NCBI GenBank assembly: GCA_019915015.1
Contig: JAHBBC010000005.1
Location: forward strand, 1,550,001 to 1,614,000
Direction of reading: 5' to 3'
Source of the DNA: Auriscalpium vulgare
Lineage: Eukaryota; Basidiomycota; Agaricomycetes; Russulales; Auriscalpiaceae
DNA length: 64,000 nt
Part shown: positions 31,708 to 42,608 of the stretch, piece after piece
Layout: the number at the start of each line of letters is the position of its first letter
Position numbering within the stretch: the stretch's first letter is position 1
Translations under genes and position numbers: made by a program
The notes under the pieces: model-generated
What the model was told of the DNA's origin: nothing
The model's input: only the letters and a program-made list of their open reading frames with translations
Databases searched by the model: none

Positions 31708-34051
31708 CGAAGTCAGCTCGTCGCGATGGAGGATCCGCAACGTTCGACGATCCGGACCCCAGGTCAACCGGAAGTCAAAATCAGACAGAAACATAGCCCA
31801 ACGCGCCTGACGGCGGTTGAGAACCTTCGAGGACATGAAGTACTCGAGGTTCTTGTGATCAGAGATGACAGAAATAGGAAACGGCGAACCGAGTAGCCAC
31901 GCCCGCATATCGCGAAACGAATCGACAATAGCGAGTAGTTCCTTGTCGTGGATCTCGTAATTGATTTCCGCCGGTGCAAGCTTGCGCGAGTAGTAGGCGA
32001 TCGGATGAAGTTGACCTTCGTCGTCCGGCTGTTGACAGACGCCAGAGATGGCGAAGTCGGACGCGTCGGTGCTGAGCGTGCACGGCGCGAGCGGATTATA
32101 GTGGCGTAGCACTGGGTAGGACGTGAACGCACGCTTGAGGCGTTCGAATGCGTCGCGCGTAGCATCTGAAAATTCAAAGACGATGTTCTTCTTGGTCAGT
32201 GCGACAAGCGGAGTGGTGATGCGAGCATAACCGTCAACGAAACGACGGTAGAAGTTAGCAAAACCAAGGAAAGACTGAAGTTCCTTCACCGAACTGGGCA
32301 CGGGCCAGTCGGTAATCGTCGCGAGCTTCTTGGGGTTCATCTTGACGCCTTCAGCGCCGACGATGTAGCCCAGATACTCCACCTCTGCCTTGTCCCACTC
32401 GCATTTCGCGGGGTTAACGCAGAGATGAGCGTCGCGAAGACGATCGAGAACGAGCGCAACGTGTTTGTCGTGCTCTTCTTGAGTTCTCGAGAAGATGAGT
32501 ATGTCGTCGAGGTAGACGACACATACGATGTCGAGTAAGTCTCGTAGGACGTCCTGGATAAATGCCTGGAAAGACGCGGGTGCGTTAGTTAAACCATACG
32601 GCACGACGAGGTGCTCGAATAGTCCGAGGGGCGTGCGGAAAGCGGTCTTCCACTCGTCACCCTCCTTGATACGCAAATGAGAGTAAGCTGAAACGAGATC
32701 GATGAGCGTGAATACTTTGCAGCCCTGTACACGATCGAGCAGGTCGTGCACAAGCGGAACTGGGTAGCGGTTCTTCTTCGTGATCGCGTTGAGTCCGCGA
32801 TAGTCGACGCAGAGGCGAAGGTTGCCCGTCTTCTTGCGGATGAATAGGACGGGTGCGCCAGCAGAGGATGTCGAGCTACGGATGTGCCCGCGCTCGAGAT
32901 TGGTGTTGACGTACTCGGCTAGCGCTTCGCGTTCTTGAGGCGTGAGGCGGTATAGTGGACCGAATGGTGGATCTTTCCCCTCCTCGAGCTCGATGTCGAC
33001 ATCGAACGAACGATGCGCTGGGAGTTTGTCGAACTCGGAAGAGGAAAAGACGGTCGATGCCCACGGCATGTACTTGGCCGGGATATGCTGCGCGAGGTCG
33101 TCACCAGACGCAGCGGGTGGAGGGTCGGCATCGAGGTCGTCAAGAGGTGAGGATGTCGAACTGGTCGCCGAAATGAATGCGGGCGAACCAGTGGGGAGGA
33201 AACGAATGAGGCAGACATCATGCGGTTGCGCACGCGCGGCCTTAGCGAATTTGCGAGGTGAAATGGTGCGAATGTTGGGCGCAGGTGTGAGCGAGGGAGT
33301 AGAGCGACCGGAGCCATTCCACTGAACGAGGGACGAGAGTAGCGAGGGTCGAGGAGTCGAAGGACTTGGCGAGGATGCGCGATCCTGCCGTGGTGATGCA
33401 TCGGGTGTCGGGCGGATTGTTGTTGAAGCGAACGCAGTCGCGCCAGTTAGACCGAAGCCTATGCCGACGGATGTAGTCGAGTTGAGCGAAGGACGAGTGA
33501 GTCGGGGCGCGAGACCGGAGCCTCTCGCAGAGATGGTGACTGGGTGTGTTCGAGCAAGTCCGCAACAATCGAGGGTGAGGTTGGAATCAACCCAATCGAT
33601 GTTGGGATTGTGGCGTTGGAGCCAATCGAGACCTAAAATGACAGGATAGCCGACTGCGACAACAGCCAGCGCTATAAATTCAGAGTGAGCTCCCACCGAA
33701 AGGTTAGTGACTACATCCTGGGTGATCAGGCCAGAAGCAATCGGGCGATCGTCAACCGCCATGATGGGAACCGGAACGTCCTTGAGACGTCGCGAAAGAG
33801 AATGACGCGTCGCAAAGCGCTCCGAAATGCACGACGTCGTTGCGCCGCTGTCCACGAGCGCGTACGTGTGCAGAGGAGAACGGTTAGGAAAAGAGAGTGT
33901 GACAGACACAAAGAAATGGTCTGGTGAGTTAAGCATGGGCGCGGATGAAGCGAATATGAAGGACGGGTTAGAACGATACGCAGGCATGAACGTGTTGTCC
34001 GTTGCACGAACATGCGTGGGCTCCGGCGTGAAAGCCGTTGCTGAGAGACGT

Positions 34052-34096
34052 GTCCCATCGTCAGCCGGATGCCCTGGGACGTGGGAGCAGCCGGCT
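34052..34096 (-). promoter_or_regulatory. Possible H-type pseudoknot downstream of the gag-pol slippery site
   Basis: On the minus strand AGCCGG (34096-34091) can pair with CCGGCT (34068-34063). GTCCCA in the intervening loop (34080-34075) can pair with TGGGAC beyond the first stem (34057-34052). The stems are six pairs each. The first begins four bases after the slippery heptamer, which is close but compatible with a frameshift-stimulating structure. Pairing was found by eye. Confidence 0.45.
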
Positions 34097-35252
34097 AGGC
34101 TTTTCCCGACGACGAGGACGCAGGAGCGCGCGAGGCAAAGTTCTTCTTCGCGCGCTCGGACATGTTAGGGCAGTTCGAAATGACATGATTACCTTGCCCG
34201 CAGTAGATGCACAGACCGTCGCGGCGGCGACGATCCTTCTCGGTTTGTGTGAGAGGGGCGCGGACCTTGGTCGCGTCGATCTCCATGGGTACAACCGACG
34301 AGTGCGAGGCGGGTGGTGCGGTCTGCGTCGTCGACGAGGACGCCTGACCGGAACGCGGAGTTGAAGGCTGTTGCTTAGCCTTGCCCTTGTCCTTGTCGTT
34401 AAAGGACGATTTGGTGCGATTCTTCTCGATGTTACGCTTGTGCACGCGGTTATCGAGCTCGGTCGCTTTCGCGACGTACCTGTCAAACTCAGTAGGAACA
34501 ACAGGAACAGAGACGAAAAGGTCTTTGACTTCTTCCTTCAGACCCTCATAGAACTTCTGGATCTTCGTCGCTTCGGAGAAGTCAACGTAGACCAGTAGCT
34601 CTCGGAAACGAGACGCGTAGCTCGAGCACGAGCCAGTCTGCTTGAGTGCTTCGATCTTGCGTAGAGCCGTTCCGACGACGTCGCTGTCGCCGAAATTCTC
34701 TCGGAAATCGATGATGAGGTCGCGGAAGTCGTAGAGCAATTCCTCGTTGCTCTTCTTGATAGCCGTGAACCAGCTCTTGGCGGAGCCGTCGGCGAGGTAC
34801 GACTGCAAATACAAAGCCCTGTGATAGTCAGTAGGGAGCGAGGCACGAGACAGCTCGACGGCCGCCTCGATCTCGTCAATGAACGGTTCGACGTCAGTCG
34901 CTTTACCCGTGAACACGCGTGGTTCCTTGAATCGAGCGACGCCACGAGGGACGTCGTCGAAATCGCGAGTACGGGTGGATTGCGCAGCCGCTGCAGGCTG
35001 CGGGGCGCTGTGAATACGTTCCGTAAGGGCCTCAAGAGCGGCGCCGATACGTCGCTGATTGTCGTCAGCGTATTGTACCTGTCGGCTGACGCCCTTGAGT
35101 GTCTCCAGCATCGCACTGAAGTCCTGCCAGGTCGGATTACTCGGAGGTACCTGTGGAGCAGTTTCAGCTGTCTCTTGAGCGGGTACCTGGTCCTGGGAGA
35201 TGTTCCCAGTGGTGCTGGGCCAGGGATTTTCGTCGTAGCCTGCTGCGGACAT
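34095..35252 (-). CDS. gag: gag polyprotein of the retrotransposon
   Basis: An intact 385-codon frame starting at the ATG 35252 encodes the capsid/nucleocapsid precursor. The N-terminal 80 residues are Gln/Thr/Ala-rich. The central part carries the retrotransposon gag capsid region (PFIDEIEAAVELS, RALYLQSYLADGSAKSWF, FRENFGD, FRELLVYVDFSEATK). A basic linker leads to a CCHC zinc knuckle, CIYCGQGNHVISNC, near residue 360, which binds element RNA. The frame ends in SSSSGKA and TAG at 34095-34097. Three codons before the stop lies the GGGAAAA heptamer that opens the pol frame. Confidence 0.92.
   Translation of the reverse strand: MSAAGYDENPWPSTTGNISQDQVPAQETAETAPQVPPSNPTWQDFSAMLETLKGVSRQVQYADDNQRRIGAALEALTERIHSAPQPAAAAQSTRTRDFDDVPRGVARFKEPRVFTGKATDVEPFIDEIEAAVELSRASLPTDYHRALYLQSYLADGSAKSWFTAIKKSNEELLYDFRDLIIDFRENFGDSDVVGTALRKIEALKQTGSCSSYASRFRELLVYVDFSEATKIQKFYEGLKEEVKDLFVSVPVVPTEFDRYVAKATELDNRVHKRNIEKNRTKSSFNDKDKGKAKQQPSTPRSGQASSSTTQTAPPASHSSVVPMEIDATKVRAPLTQTEKDRRRRDGLCIYCGQGNHVISNCPNMSERAKKNFASRAPASSSSGKA
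34101..34107 (-). promoter_or_regulatory. GGGAAAA slippery heptamer for -1 gag-pol frameshifting
   Basis: In the gag frame the last codons are TCG GGA AAA GCC TAG, so the minus strand carries G GGA AAA in the X XXY YYZ register. Pol is open in the -1 frame from just upstream of the gag stop, and its first recognisable protease sequence is in that frame. The register, position and -1 polarity agree with programmed frameshifting, a known strategy for setting the Gag to Pol ratio. Confidence 0.75.
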
Positions 35253-35347
35253 ATTAGCAGAAATGTATGAGAGAAATAGGGGCTAGTGTCGAGTGTTGAG
35301 ATGTCGAGAAGAAGTTAAGAAGCAAAGGTAGGGTTTCGAGTGGGGTG

Positions 35348-35357
35348 GTCGAGTCAA
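35348..35357 (-). promoter_or_regulatory. Primer-binding site, probably self-primed
   Basis: Immediately inside the 5' LTR the minus strand reads GTTTGACTCGACC and lacks the TGG that marks tRNA-primed sites. The ten bases TTGACTCGAC are complementary to GTCGAGTCAA within the same LTR (plus strand 35424-35433). If transcription starts there, the RNA 5' end could fold back to prime reverse transcription, as shown for Tf1-type elements. Confidence 0.6.
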
Positions 35358-35359
35358 AC

Positions 35360-35632
35360 TGTAACGGGCCGAGTGTGAGAAGCAGAGGAGGTTCGAGAAC
35401 AGAGCGGGTGCTCGTTGCTGGCGTTGACTCGACAAGGAGAAGTACATGAGCGAGAGGCGACTATGAGCGAGCCACGAACCAAACACACGTAAACATAAGA
35501 GTCTGCCGAGTCAAGTAAGTACGAGGCGAATAGAGAACGAGTCTGTTGGATACACAACACGCGCACGATGAGAACGAGTCCGTGAACGTACGTAGAATGT
35601 CCGTTGGTAAGTAAGTGACCATGCCCATGACA
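35360..35632 (-). repeat. 5' LTR (element orientation)
   Basis: 273 bp with the same sequence as the copy at 29543-29815, followed by CGCAC (35633-35637), the second half of the target duplication. By the self-priming model the transcription start would lie near 35433, giving a U5 of about 74 bases. Confidence 0.95.
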
Positions 35633-35637
35633 CGCAC
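35633..35637. repeat. Right copy of the target-site duplication
   Basis: CGCAC directly follows the right LTR and matches the five bases before the left LTR. Confidence 0.85.
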
Positions 35638-37846
35638 CTGGGCCGGAGTTTCGTGCCAGTCAGCACCTTACCCCTAACACTGGGCTGCACCTGCCTGCTC
35701 GGAGTGTCGGAGACAGGGACGGCGCTTGCGATGTGGGTCGCGCGTGGGCAGTGTGGGCACTGTGGGTGAATATCTGATTGTTGACGCTGTGTGCAGAACG
35801 CCGATTACTTGTAACTGCTGCAGACGGCGCAGTCAGGTGTGGATGTATTTGACAGCCTCCGCAAGAGGGAGTTGATCTGCTGCACCAGCCTTCCGATGAC
35901 GTCGTCAATGACTATATAGGCCCGGCACGTCGGCACGCCTCGAGCTCGCACTCTGTGAAACGTTTGACTCCAAGTCGTGTGCCACGATCGTGCGGCGGCC
36001 GGACTGTGGACAGACTGCACCGTGCTTGTCCCGTGGGGCGCCCAACGCACCCTTCACACGATATGCGAGGCAGCGTGGCCACCCCAGATCGCGCACTACG
36101 CGTGCGCTGCAAGATCCGCCCATGCCAGCGGCACACCACAGCCAGTCAGACGTCGTCGCCGCCAGCCAGACTACGGCGCCGGCTGGCAGCGTGGTCATCA
36201 TCGCGCAGCATGCGTTGCGTGCAGTTTGTATCTCCATCCCTGCGCGCGGGCTGATTGAGTTTGCGGTCGCTGCTGATCGCGCCGCGCGCATATACATATA
36301 GAACACAGTGCCAATATATTGCATATGCAACCGCAGCCGCAGGTGTGCGCATGTCGGACGTCGATCTGCGTCGCCGTCGTGCCAGGCCGCTAGCCGGCCA
36401 TCGTGACGCCGTGATATGCGTCGCGTCGCGTGCACATCTTCTGATGCGCCGTTCCAAATTCCACGGCGGCGCGGCGCGTAAGTAGATGTCGACACGCTAC
36501 TGCATACAGCGGCAACGAATGCGTGGAATTCTGCTGCGAAGGTGTGCTGCAACGTGGGCTGGCAGGCAATACACGCAATCGGTCGGAACTCGGGTGTCGT
36601 CGTATGCGCGTGCATGTGTGGCGGCGACATGAAGTGTAGGATACAAATGGCCTAGGCAGGCGCAGGTGGATATCGCCAGTAGTCCCAACGCGCGGTCGTC
36701 CATGTCGTGTGGAGGAGCACCCGACGCCGGAAGATCTCTAGCCCGCCTCTGCAGCGATGGCCGATCTGCATCACATACACTGTATGTTCTTTGATACAGA
36801 GCACAGCACACCCATCCAATCAGCAAACGCACCAACAAGTAGTACTGATGAGTCTGCGCGATCCCAAGGCACCTACTTGTCGTCATGCGCAGTCGCCCTT
36901 GCGATCGACGACCATGCCACATACGTCCGCCTGTGCGCCGTGCGCCCGTTTGCCTCCGCCCTGTTGCAATTGTTATTGTGCCCGCACCATCGATGTGCAG
37001 ATGCTTATCCGCGCGAAATCGACGTGATATATAATATTGCGGGCGCGGCGCTGGATCATCATAGCGTGCGTGGCGATCAGGAGACATCAGAGATGAGATG
37101 TCGATGAACGCTGGTTGGCTGGGTGGGCGCAATGGTGAATCGTGATCGCCGTCGGGATTCGGGCGATGAGCGACGAGGCCGAGCGCGGACGGGCATGCCA
37201 TTGCCAATCGGTTTGACGAGCACTAATAGTAATAGAGTCGAGACTCCCGAGAGCAAGAGGAGTCAGCGACATCTCACAGACCCCGGCGACGCCACCGCAC
37301 GGAGCTGGGCGAGGAACGCGTGCATCAGGTCCGTCCCTGAAACTGGAGCTATCGGGACGCCGGATGTGAGCCTCGATCACGGAGGTCGGTGAAATGCACG
37401 GCGAAAATCAGGTCAAGCTTATCAACACAGATCTAGCAGCCTCCCCGGGCGATCTCGTACCTTCGGAGGCCATTAATCATTCCATTGCAACATTGGACTA
37501 GGTCAGTGTGGCCTGGCCGTTCAAAGGCGCAGGAGCAGGCCGGCGAGAGCGTGAGTTGGGCGAGCCCAGCGGGGCTAACATGGGGGGCGAGAGGTGTGCG
37601 TGCAAAGCCACGCGGAGTCGAGCCAAGCAGCGCGTGGTATAGCGAAAAAGGACATGTGGAGGATGCTGGCGGTGTCAACGTATATGCGTTGTCTCGCGAG
37701 GCGACCACTCACTTCAACAAACTTGAAGCAGAAGCTCCATTCCCACAGCACAGCAAGTACAAGGGATCGCTTATCACTGTATGATATCCTGCTATGCAGC
37801 GTCAGCAGGACGAATACAACAAGTGGGCTGCTGGGGCGGCCGGTCC
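35638..37846. other. 2.2-kb region without a recognised gene
   Basis: Two overlapping long minus-strand frames (35905-36630, 241 codons, and 36497-37207, 236 codons) are Ala/Arg/His-rich and show no domain or splice pattern; similar-length frames occur on the plus strand over the same bases. The stretch near 36.25-36.45 kb is locally AT-rich. I consider it non-coding or relic DNA flanking the retrotransposon. Confidence 0.4.
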
Positions 37847-40597
37847 TTATTCCGCCTCTTCGCCTTCTCGCTTCCGCTTCATATCCCTTGTCACCTTGTG
37901 CTGGGCCGACTCGTGCCGCGCCAGCTCTGGGTTCATCTTCGACACGGGGCTCTTGGATATTTCTAGAACAAGCAATGTCAGAGCGCGTCATGGGAAGGCA
38001 CGCGCGGCCGCCGAGACTAAACACGCACCCTGCTTGAGCTCGTACCTGTCGTGCCAAAAAAAAATCACAGACGTCGTCAGTGCCATGATAGAACTGGAGC
38101 GGGGGAGGAGTGGGGCAGAAGGAGAAGCGCGCACGTACATTACTTCGTCGTCGTCGTTTGACAGCAGCGTTATGGCCGTGCCCAGCTTGCCCGCACGCCC
38201 AGTGCGGCCGATGCGGTGCACGTACGCTTCGATGGTGTTTGCCATGTGGTAGTTGATGACGAGCGACACGTCCTGCACGTCGATACCACGCCCCGCGAGG
38301 TCGGTGGCGACCAGGACGTCGGAGTCGCCGACGCGGAACGCATTCAGCGCCGCTTCTCGCTCGGTCTGGTTCTTGCCCGAGTGCAGTGTCGTGGCGCGCC
38401 ACTGCGATGCCAAGTCAGCGCACGAATCGGAGGCAGAGCGAAGAACGCACGCCTGCGCGGGACAGCTCCTTGGCCACCATATCCGCTGACTTCTTTTGGT
38501 TGACGAAGACGATGATTGGGGGTGAGAAGCCGCCGTTGTTGAGGATCTCCAGCAGTCGGATTCTAGAAAGAGCCCATCAGCCACGCATCGCGGTGAGACG
38601 GAAGCCACATACTTCTTCTTCTCGTCTCCATTGACGAACTCGACGCGCTGTTCGACGGTGTCGACCGCCCTGCCAGCCTCACCGATGGTAATGATGGCTG
38701 GACGCTTTAGGTACTTCTTGGCCAAGCGTTCTACGGCCGGAGGCATCGTCGCCGAGAACAGCGTCGTTACACGCGTGCGCCCCTTCTTCACCATAGTCTC
38801 GCTGTCGATGTCCATAGCCTCACCTTGGTCCTCTCCCACCATCGCTTCCGAGGGGAGCTTGTCCAGTATGAAGTTTAAGTCGGCTTCGAATCCCAGGTGC
38901 ACCATCCGATCAGCTTCGTCCATGACAATGTAGCGACATTGCGAGAGCACAAGGACATGTCTCTCGAGGACGTCCTTCAAACGACCAGGCGTGGCGATGA
39001 TTATTTCGGCGCCTTCACGAAGATTGAATTGCTGCTCTTCCACAGCTCTCTATTGGACAGTCAGTCACAATGTGTCACAACTAGCAAGAACGAGCGACAT
39101 ACTCCTCCGACGATGGACACGCAGCGGTACCCGAGCGGAGACGCAAACTTCCGCGCCTCACTTTCGATCTGCTGCGCCAACTCACGGGTCGGCGCGAGGA
39201 TCAGGGCATACGGACCCAGATGCCTGTTCTCATCCGTGAACAGTGGCAGACTCGAGATGAAGGCGAGCATAGGGATGACAAAGGCCGCGGTTTTACCGGA
39301 ACCTGGGCAAGCGCGACGCGACCGTGAGCACCTCCAGCACCTGAAGCGCGTGCAATCCTACGTACCAGTTTCTGCGATACCAATGATGTCCCGGTTCTGC
39401 AGTCCAATCGGGATGGCCTGCCGCTGGATCGGAGAAGGTTCCTTGTAGCCAATCGTATCAATGACAGCGAGGATGGGCTGAGGAATCGTGGACTCCGCCC
39501 ATGACCGCAGCGGGTGCGGAATGTTTCCGCCTGCATGATCCTCTCAGTCAGTGGACGTCCGATGCGCCCCGGAGAGAACACGTACCTCGGGCGGCAATGC
39601 TGAAGTCCTCGCGAAAGATTCGCCAATCTCTCTCCTGCATCTCGACAAGGGGTTTGTCCGTCCAGTGCCTGTCGTCGTACCCTGCTTTCGCCGCCTTCCT
39701 GCGCTCCATGGCGTCCGCCAGCTGCGTCTCGCCTGGCCTCCGGGCGGACCCCGCGCCCGCGCTTCCCCCGTCGTCCATGCCCGCAAGATGCCCGCGGCCG
39801 AACATGACCTGCGCACCCTGGCGCTGGCTGCCGACAACCGCCGGCGCGTCGTTTACAAAGGTGTCCTCCTGCTCGTCCCAGTCGAACACGAACTTCCGGT
39901 CGTTCATCTTACGTATCTTCCGCTTCTTTTTGTCGACTCCGAGGTACCGTGAGCGGACAGCGGCGAGATCGTCGTTGGTCATGGGTGGTACGTAGGATGC
40001 GTCGGCAGGATTTAAGCTCGTGCCCGCGGGCGGAGGCATTGAGGATGTAGGGGTGCCCGGGGCTGGTGAGGCAGTCGAGGAAGGGCTGCCTTTGGCGTCG
40101 CGGTCTGCTCGAGGGCCAGTAGGCACACCGTTGAGTGCTGGCGGCGGCCGTCTGTCCTCCTGGTGCCGGCCACCGCGGTTATCCCGTCGACCATGGCGGT
40201 CGCCACGGTCCCTTCTATCATACCGGTCGTCATCTGCACAGAGGGCGGTCAACGCTTTGGGGCAGTAGAAGTGTAAGAGTCCGAGTACTGACTTCGTGAA
40301 CCGCTGGCGTACCTCGAGCTACGCTCGCTCTGCGCAAGCTGCTCCGCACTTCGCTCCAATGTCTCTCTATCCCTGCGAGTATGGTCCTCCTTCAGTTTCT
40401 GCTCTTCTATTTCCTGAGCTCGCTTGGCAATAGCGAGCTTGGCACGTTCCTCCTTGGACAGAAATTTGGGCTGCAACACGCGTTAGTGACGGTGCATGCT
40501 GAGATTGGGCACGTTTACCTTCGATGCCGCATCTTTCTCCGCCTTCTGCTTTTGCAGCAAAGATTCGATTGACAATGGCTCGTTTTTCGTGGCCATT
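37847..40597 (-). CDS. PRP28: DEAD-box pre-mRNA splicing helicase PRP28
   Basis: This RNA helicase exchanges U1 for U6 at the 5' splice site during spliceosome activation. It begins at the ATG 40597 ([21 protein letters not shown]), a start typical of PRP28/DDX23. A charged Arg/Asp/Gly-rich N-terminal region and the segment [21 protein letters not shown] follow. Helicase motifs are in order: [14 protein letters not shown] (Q motif), AETGSGKTA (I), PTRELAQQ (Ia), TPGRL (Ib), DEAD (II), SAT (III), [10 protein letters not shown] (V) and HRIGRTGR (VI). The C-terminus reads [21 protein letters not shown] and ends at a TAA (37847-37849) after a last intron with a TTCTAG acceptor. About nine short introns interrupt it. 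The start lies 168 bp from the divergent EF-hand gene. Confidence 0.95.
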
Positions 40598-40765
40598 GTA
40601 CCGTCGGGCCAAGTGAAGCGTGCAGGAAGGGTGTGGTCTGGGGTCAACGCAATGGGCTCGAGACTGAGCGCACCCGCGTTGCGCCAGCGACTCGGCGCGC
40701 CACACTCCTCTCGTCTTTCGTGCGTGCGCCTTGTGTCTTGGACACGTTCTCCTTTTGATCCTCAG

Positions 40766-41372
40766 ATGGCTCCGGACCAAAAAACCACCGAGAAAGATGA
40801 GGCGACTGTGCAGTTGATCGATGATGAGGGGGACATCACAGATGAGGTGCGACTGGCTTTTCGGTGGGCTAGCGCAGGGCCTCTCTCATTTTGTTCGCTG
40901 CAATGTGCATAGCTAGAGATCTGCCTAAAACACATTTTTGCCAAATACTGCAAGCCATCGCCCTTGAAAGACGGTGGAGCAAAGGAGGGCACAACCTTGC
41001 TCGAGCCTCCAGAGGGCGCGTATCTCGACTCGGACGCGCTGGATGCGTGGGCGAAGGATACAAACGGTACGCCGCTCGGCGCAGAAGAGAAAGAAGAACT
41101 ACAGATGCTCGACGTCACTGACGAAGGCAACCTGACGTATGCTTTCGCGCGATGATACATTGAAGCCATCTAACTCGTTACCATGTTCCTAGCTTCTCAG
41201 GGTTCATCCAGCTGTATCAATTGCAGAGTGATAACGACGAAGAGGAAACATGGCGGGACTTGGTGAGTCGGTTGCTATGCGCTGAGATAGAGGATTGCTT
41301 GACGGAACATGCCAGGCTCGTCATGGATTCGACCGGTCGTTGAAATTGGTAGCCAAGAAAGCGGAAGACTAG
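40766..41372 (+). CDS. Small EF-hand-like protein
   Basis: Four exons (40766-40846, 40913-41136, 41193-41262, 41316-41372) encode 143 residues. The N-terminus is hydrophilic (MAPDQKTTEKDEATVQL). A helix (LEICLKHIFAKYC) precedes the central region. DVTDEGNLTFSGFIQLYQLQ fits an EF-hand loop with Asp at positions 1 and 4 and a helix after it. An upstream DTNGT segment may be part of a degenerate partner. The last exon is basic (RSLKLVAKKAED). No membrane segment is present. The protein resembles basidiomycete conserved EF-hand proteins of unknown role. Calcium binding is likely for one loop only. It converges with the methyltransferase gene over 149 bp. Confidence 0.75.
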
Positions 41373-41521
41373 TAGGTGGATCATAGAACTGTTGTATGTT
41401 TGAGAAGATACCGTATGCATACTCAAGCTCTTGATCGAGGCGTCCTGTAAAAGACATGCATGTATACTCTCCTACGACTGTACTGCAAAGAATGGTATGA
41501 GTTGATGAGGGGATTCTTAAT

Positions 41522-42420
41522 TCATCGCGGGCGCTCCTCACCGGCCTTGTCTCGTTTCAGGGCCAATTTCCATATCTCTACACCCTCCCAATCCTCCCTG
41601 GTCCAAAGCAGCCGCCCTTTCTCCATCGCCTTCAAGACCTTCCGATGAGGAATTCGCTCTACCACGAAGTTCCACAAGCTCTGAGCCTCATCCAGTGCGC
41701 GGTCAATGACAGCCGTATCACGGCGCTCAATGCAGAGGTATATGGGAGGACTGCGCCCCAGAACAAGAGATTGTTCGCTTGCGGCGTGCAGTGTCCGCAG
41801 CAAAGGCTGGACCAGTTCGGCAGAGTAGAGAGTGTCCGAGGAGATGATGAGATCGAAAGGCGGTCGTAGGGTGCTCTGGCAAGGCTGATCGACTGCTGTT
41901 GAGCTGGTAGCAGTGGGGGAGGCAATGATCGCAGGGTGGTCCCAGTTCCACTGCTCGGGCGGGACTGTCCAATCCAACTCCCGAACTTCAATTGCGCCTT
42001 CCGTCGGTGACGATGCCTGACCGTTGCGGCCGATATTCGGAGCTAATACGCTAGATATGACGTGGCTGGTGTCCGTTGCGAGGATATCCCAGCCCATGGA
42101 GCGCAGGGCGAGCCTGATAGCAACAAGCAGAGGCCCATGTCGTTAAGGGCGGGGCAGGGCGAGCAAGGCAGTTGCACGCACGCAGAGAGGCCGATGCCGC
42201 TACCAAGCTCGAGCGCCCTTGGGCGATGGCCGGAGGCAGATGGGGCACGGCGTATCCTGGACTGGACTGTTGCGAGGTAGACAGAGAGGCACTGCGCGCC
42301 CAGCCAGAGGGCTGTACCGTTGGAGTGGCCGTCCGAGCACTGTGCGAGGGAGAAGGTCACGTCGAAGAAGGAGTACGAGAGTGAAGGGATGTGCTTTGTT
42401 TTGTGTGCGGGGAGGGCCAT
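41522..42420 (-). CDS. Methyltransf_16-type (METTL21/EFM-like) protein-lysine methyltransferase
   Basis: Two exons encode 276 residues. The first starts at the ATG 42420 and ends in ELGSGIGLSA, the SAM-binding motif I; a 68-nt intron is followed by LALRSMGWDILATDTSHVI (motif II). FDLIISSDTLYSAELVQPLL corresponds to the post-I D/SDxxY region that marks the seven-beta-strand lysine methyltransferase group. The N-terminal FDVTFSLAQCSDGHSNGTALWLGAQ also fits this family, which in fungi methylates elongation factors and other proteins. The substrate cannot be told from the sequence. The gene is divergent from the Rho-GEF gene, 188 bp apart. Confidence 0.82.
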
Positions 42421-42608
42421 GACGGTGTTGTAATTTTTGTGGGAGCCAAAGTGATGCAAGGGGCGCATACAACGCGGCAACGAGTTGTTCGTCCGCCTGG
42501 CGTCTGCGGCCCTTGGACACGTTTTCCCTTTCGCTCCTTTCTTCTCCTGCGATCCTCCCCAACACCCGCATTGCTCTCGCCCCGAGCTGCGCAGACGACG
42601 TCGCACCC

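Larger units (their letters stand above)
29853..34107 (-). pseudogene. pol: pol: protease-RT-RNaseH-integrase-chromodomain, with two frame breaks
   Basis: The frame entered by a -1 shift at the end of gag runs from about 34105 downward. An aspartic protease motif (VDSGATTS) comes first, then the reverse transcriptase with VVYLDDILIFS and RNase H with TDASDFAISG and DKELLAIVDSF. Near 31757 the frame moves by one base; integrase then reads HPGRTRT, CDTCARIKTP, WKAITMDFIVKLP and ISDRGSVFISRF. Near 30985, in a run of T, the frame moves by one base again. The rest of integrase and the chromodomain (EYLVRWKSLPESENSWVP) follow, ending at 29853. Each break is consistent with loss of a single base. 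Catalytic motifs of all domains are present, so the copy is otherwise complete. The breaks may be real or sequencing errors. Confidence 0.88.
29543..35632 (-). mobile_element. Ty3/gypsy chromovirus-type LTR retrotransposon, 6,090 bp
   Basis: The element is bounded by two 273-bp LTRs (29543-29815, 35360-35632) that I read as identical, with TG...CA ends and a CGCAC target duplication. Coding is on the minus strand: gag with a CCHC knuckle, then protease, reverse transcriptase, RNase H, integrase and a C-terminal chromodomain. The order RT-RNaseH-IN and the chromodomain place it among chromoviruses, fungal Ty3/gypsy elements whose integrases use the chromodomain to favour certain chromatin. The internal region carries a primer site complementary to the LTR, a polypurine tract and a second internal copy of that tract. 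LTR identity implies recent insertion, yet pol contains two 1-nt frame breaks, so this copy may be non-autonomous or contain base-call errors. Confidence 0.95.

Noticed and set aside
35905..37207. Two long overlapping minus-strand ORFs (241 and 236 codons)
   Set aside because: They are Ala/Arg/His-rich without domains, overlap each other in different frames, and similar long frames exist on the plus strand; they lack the short-intron pattern of the real genes.
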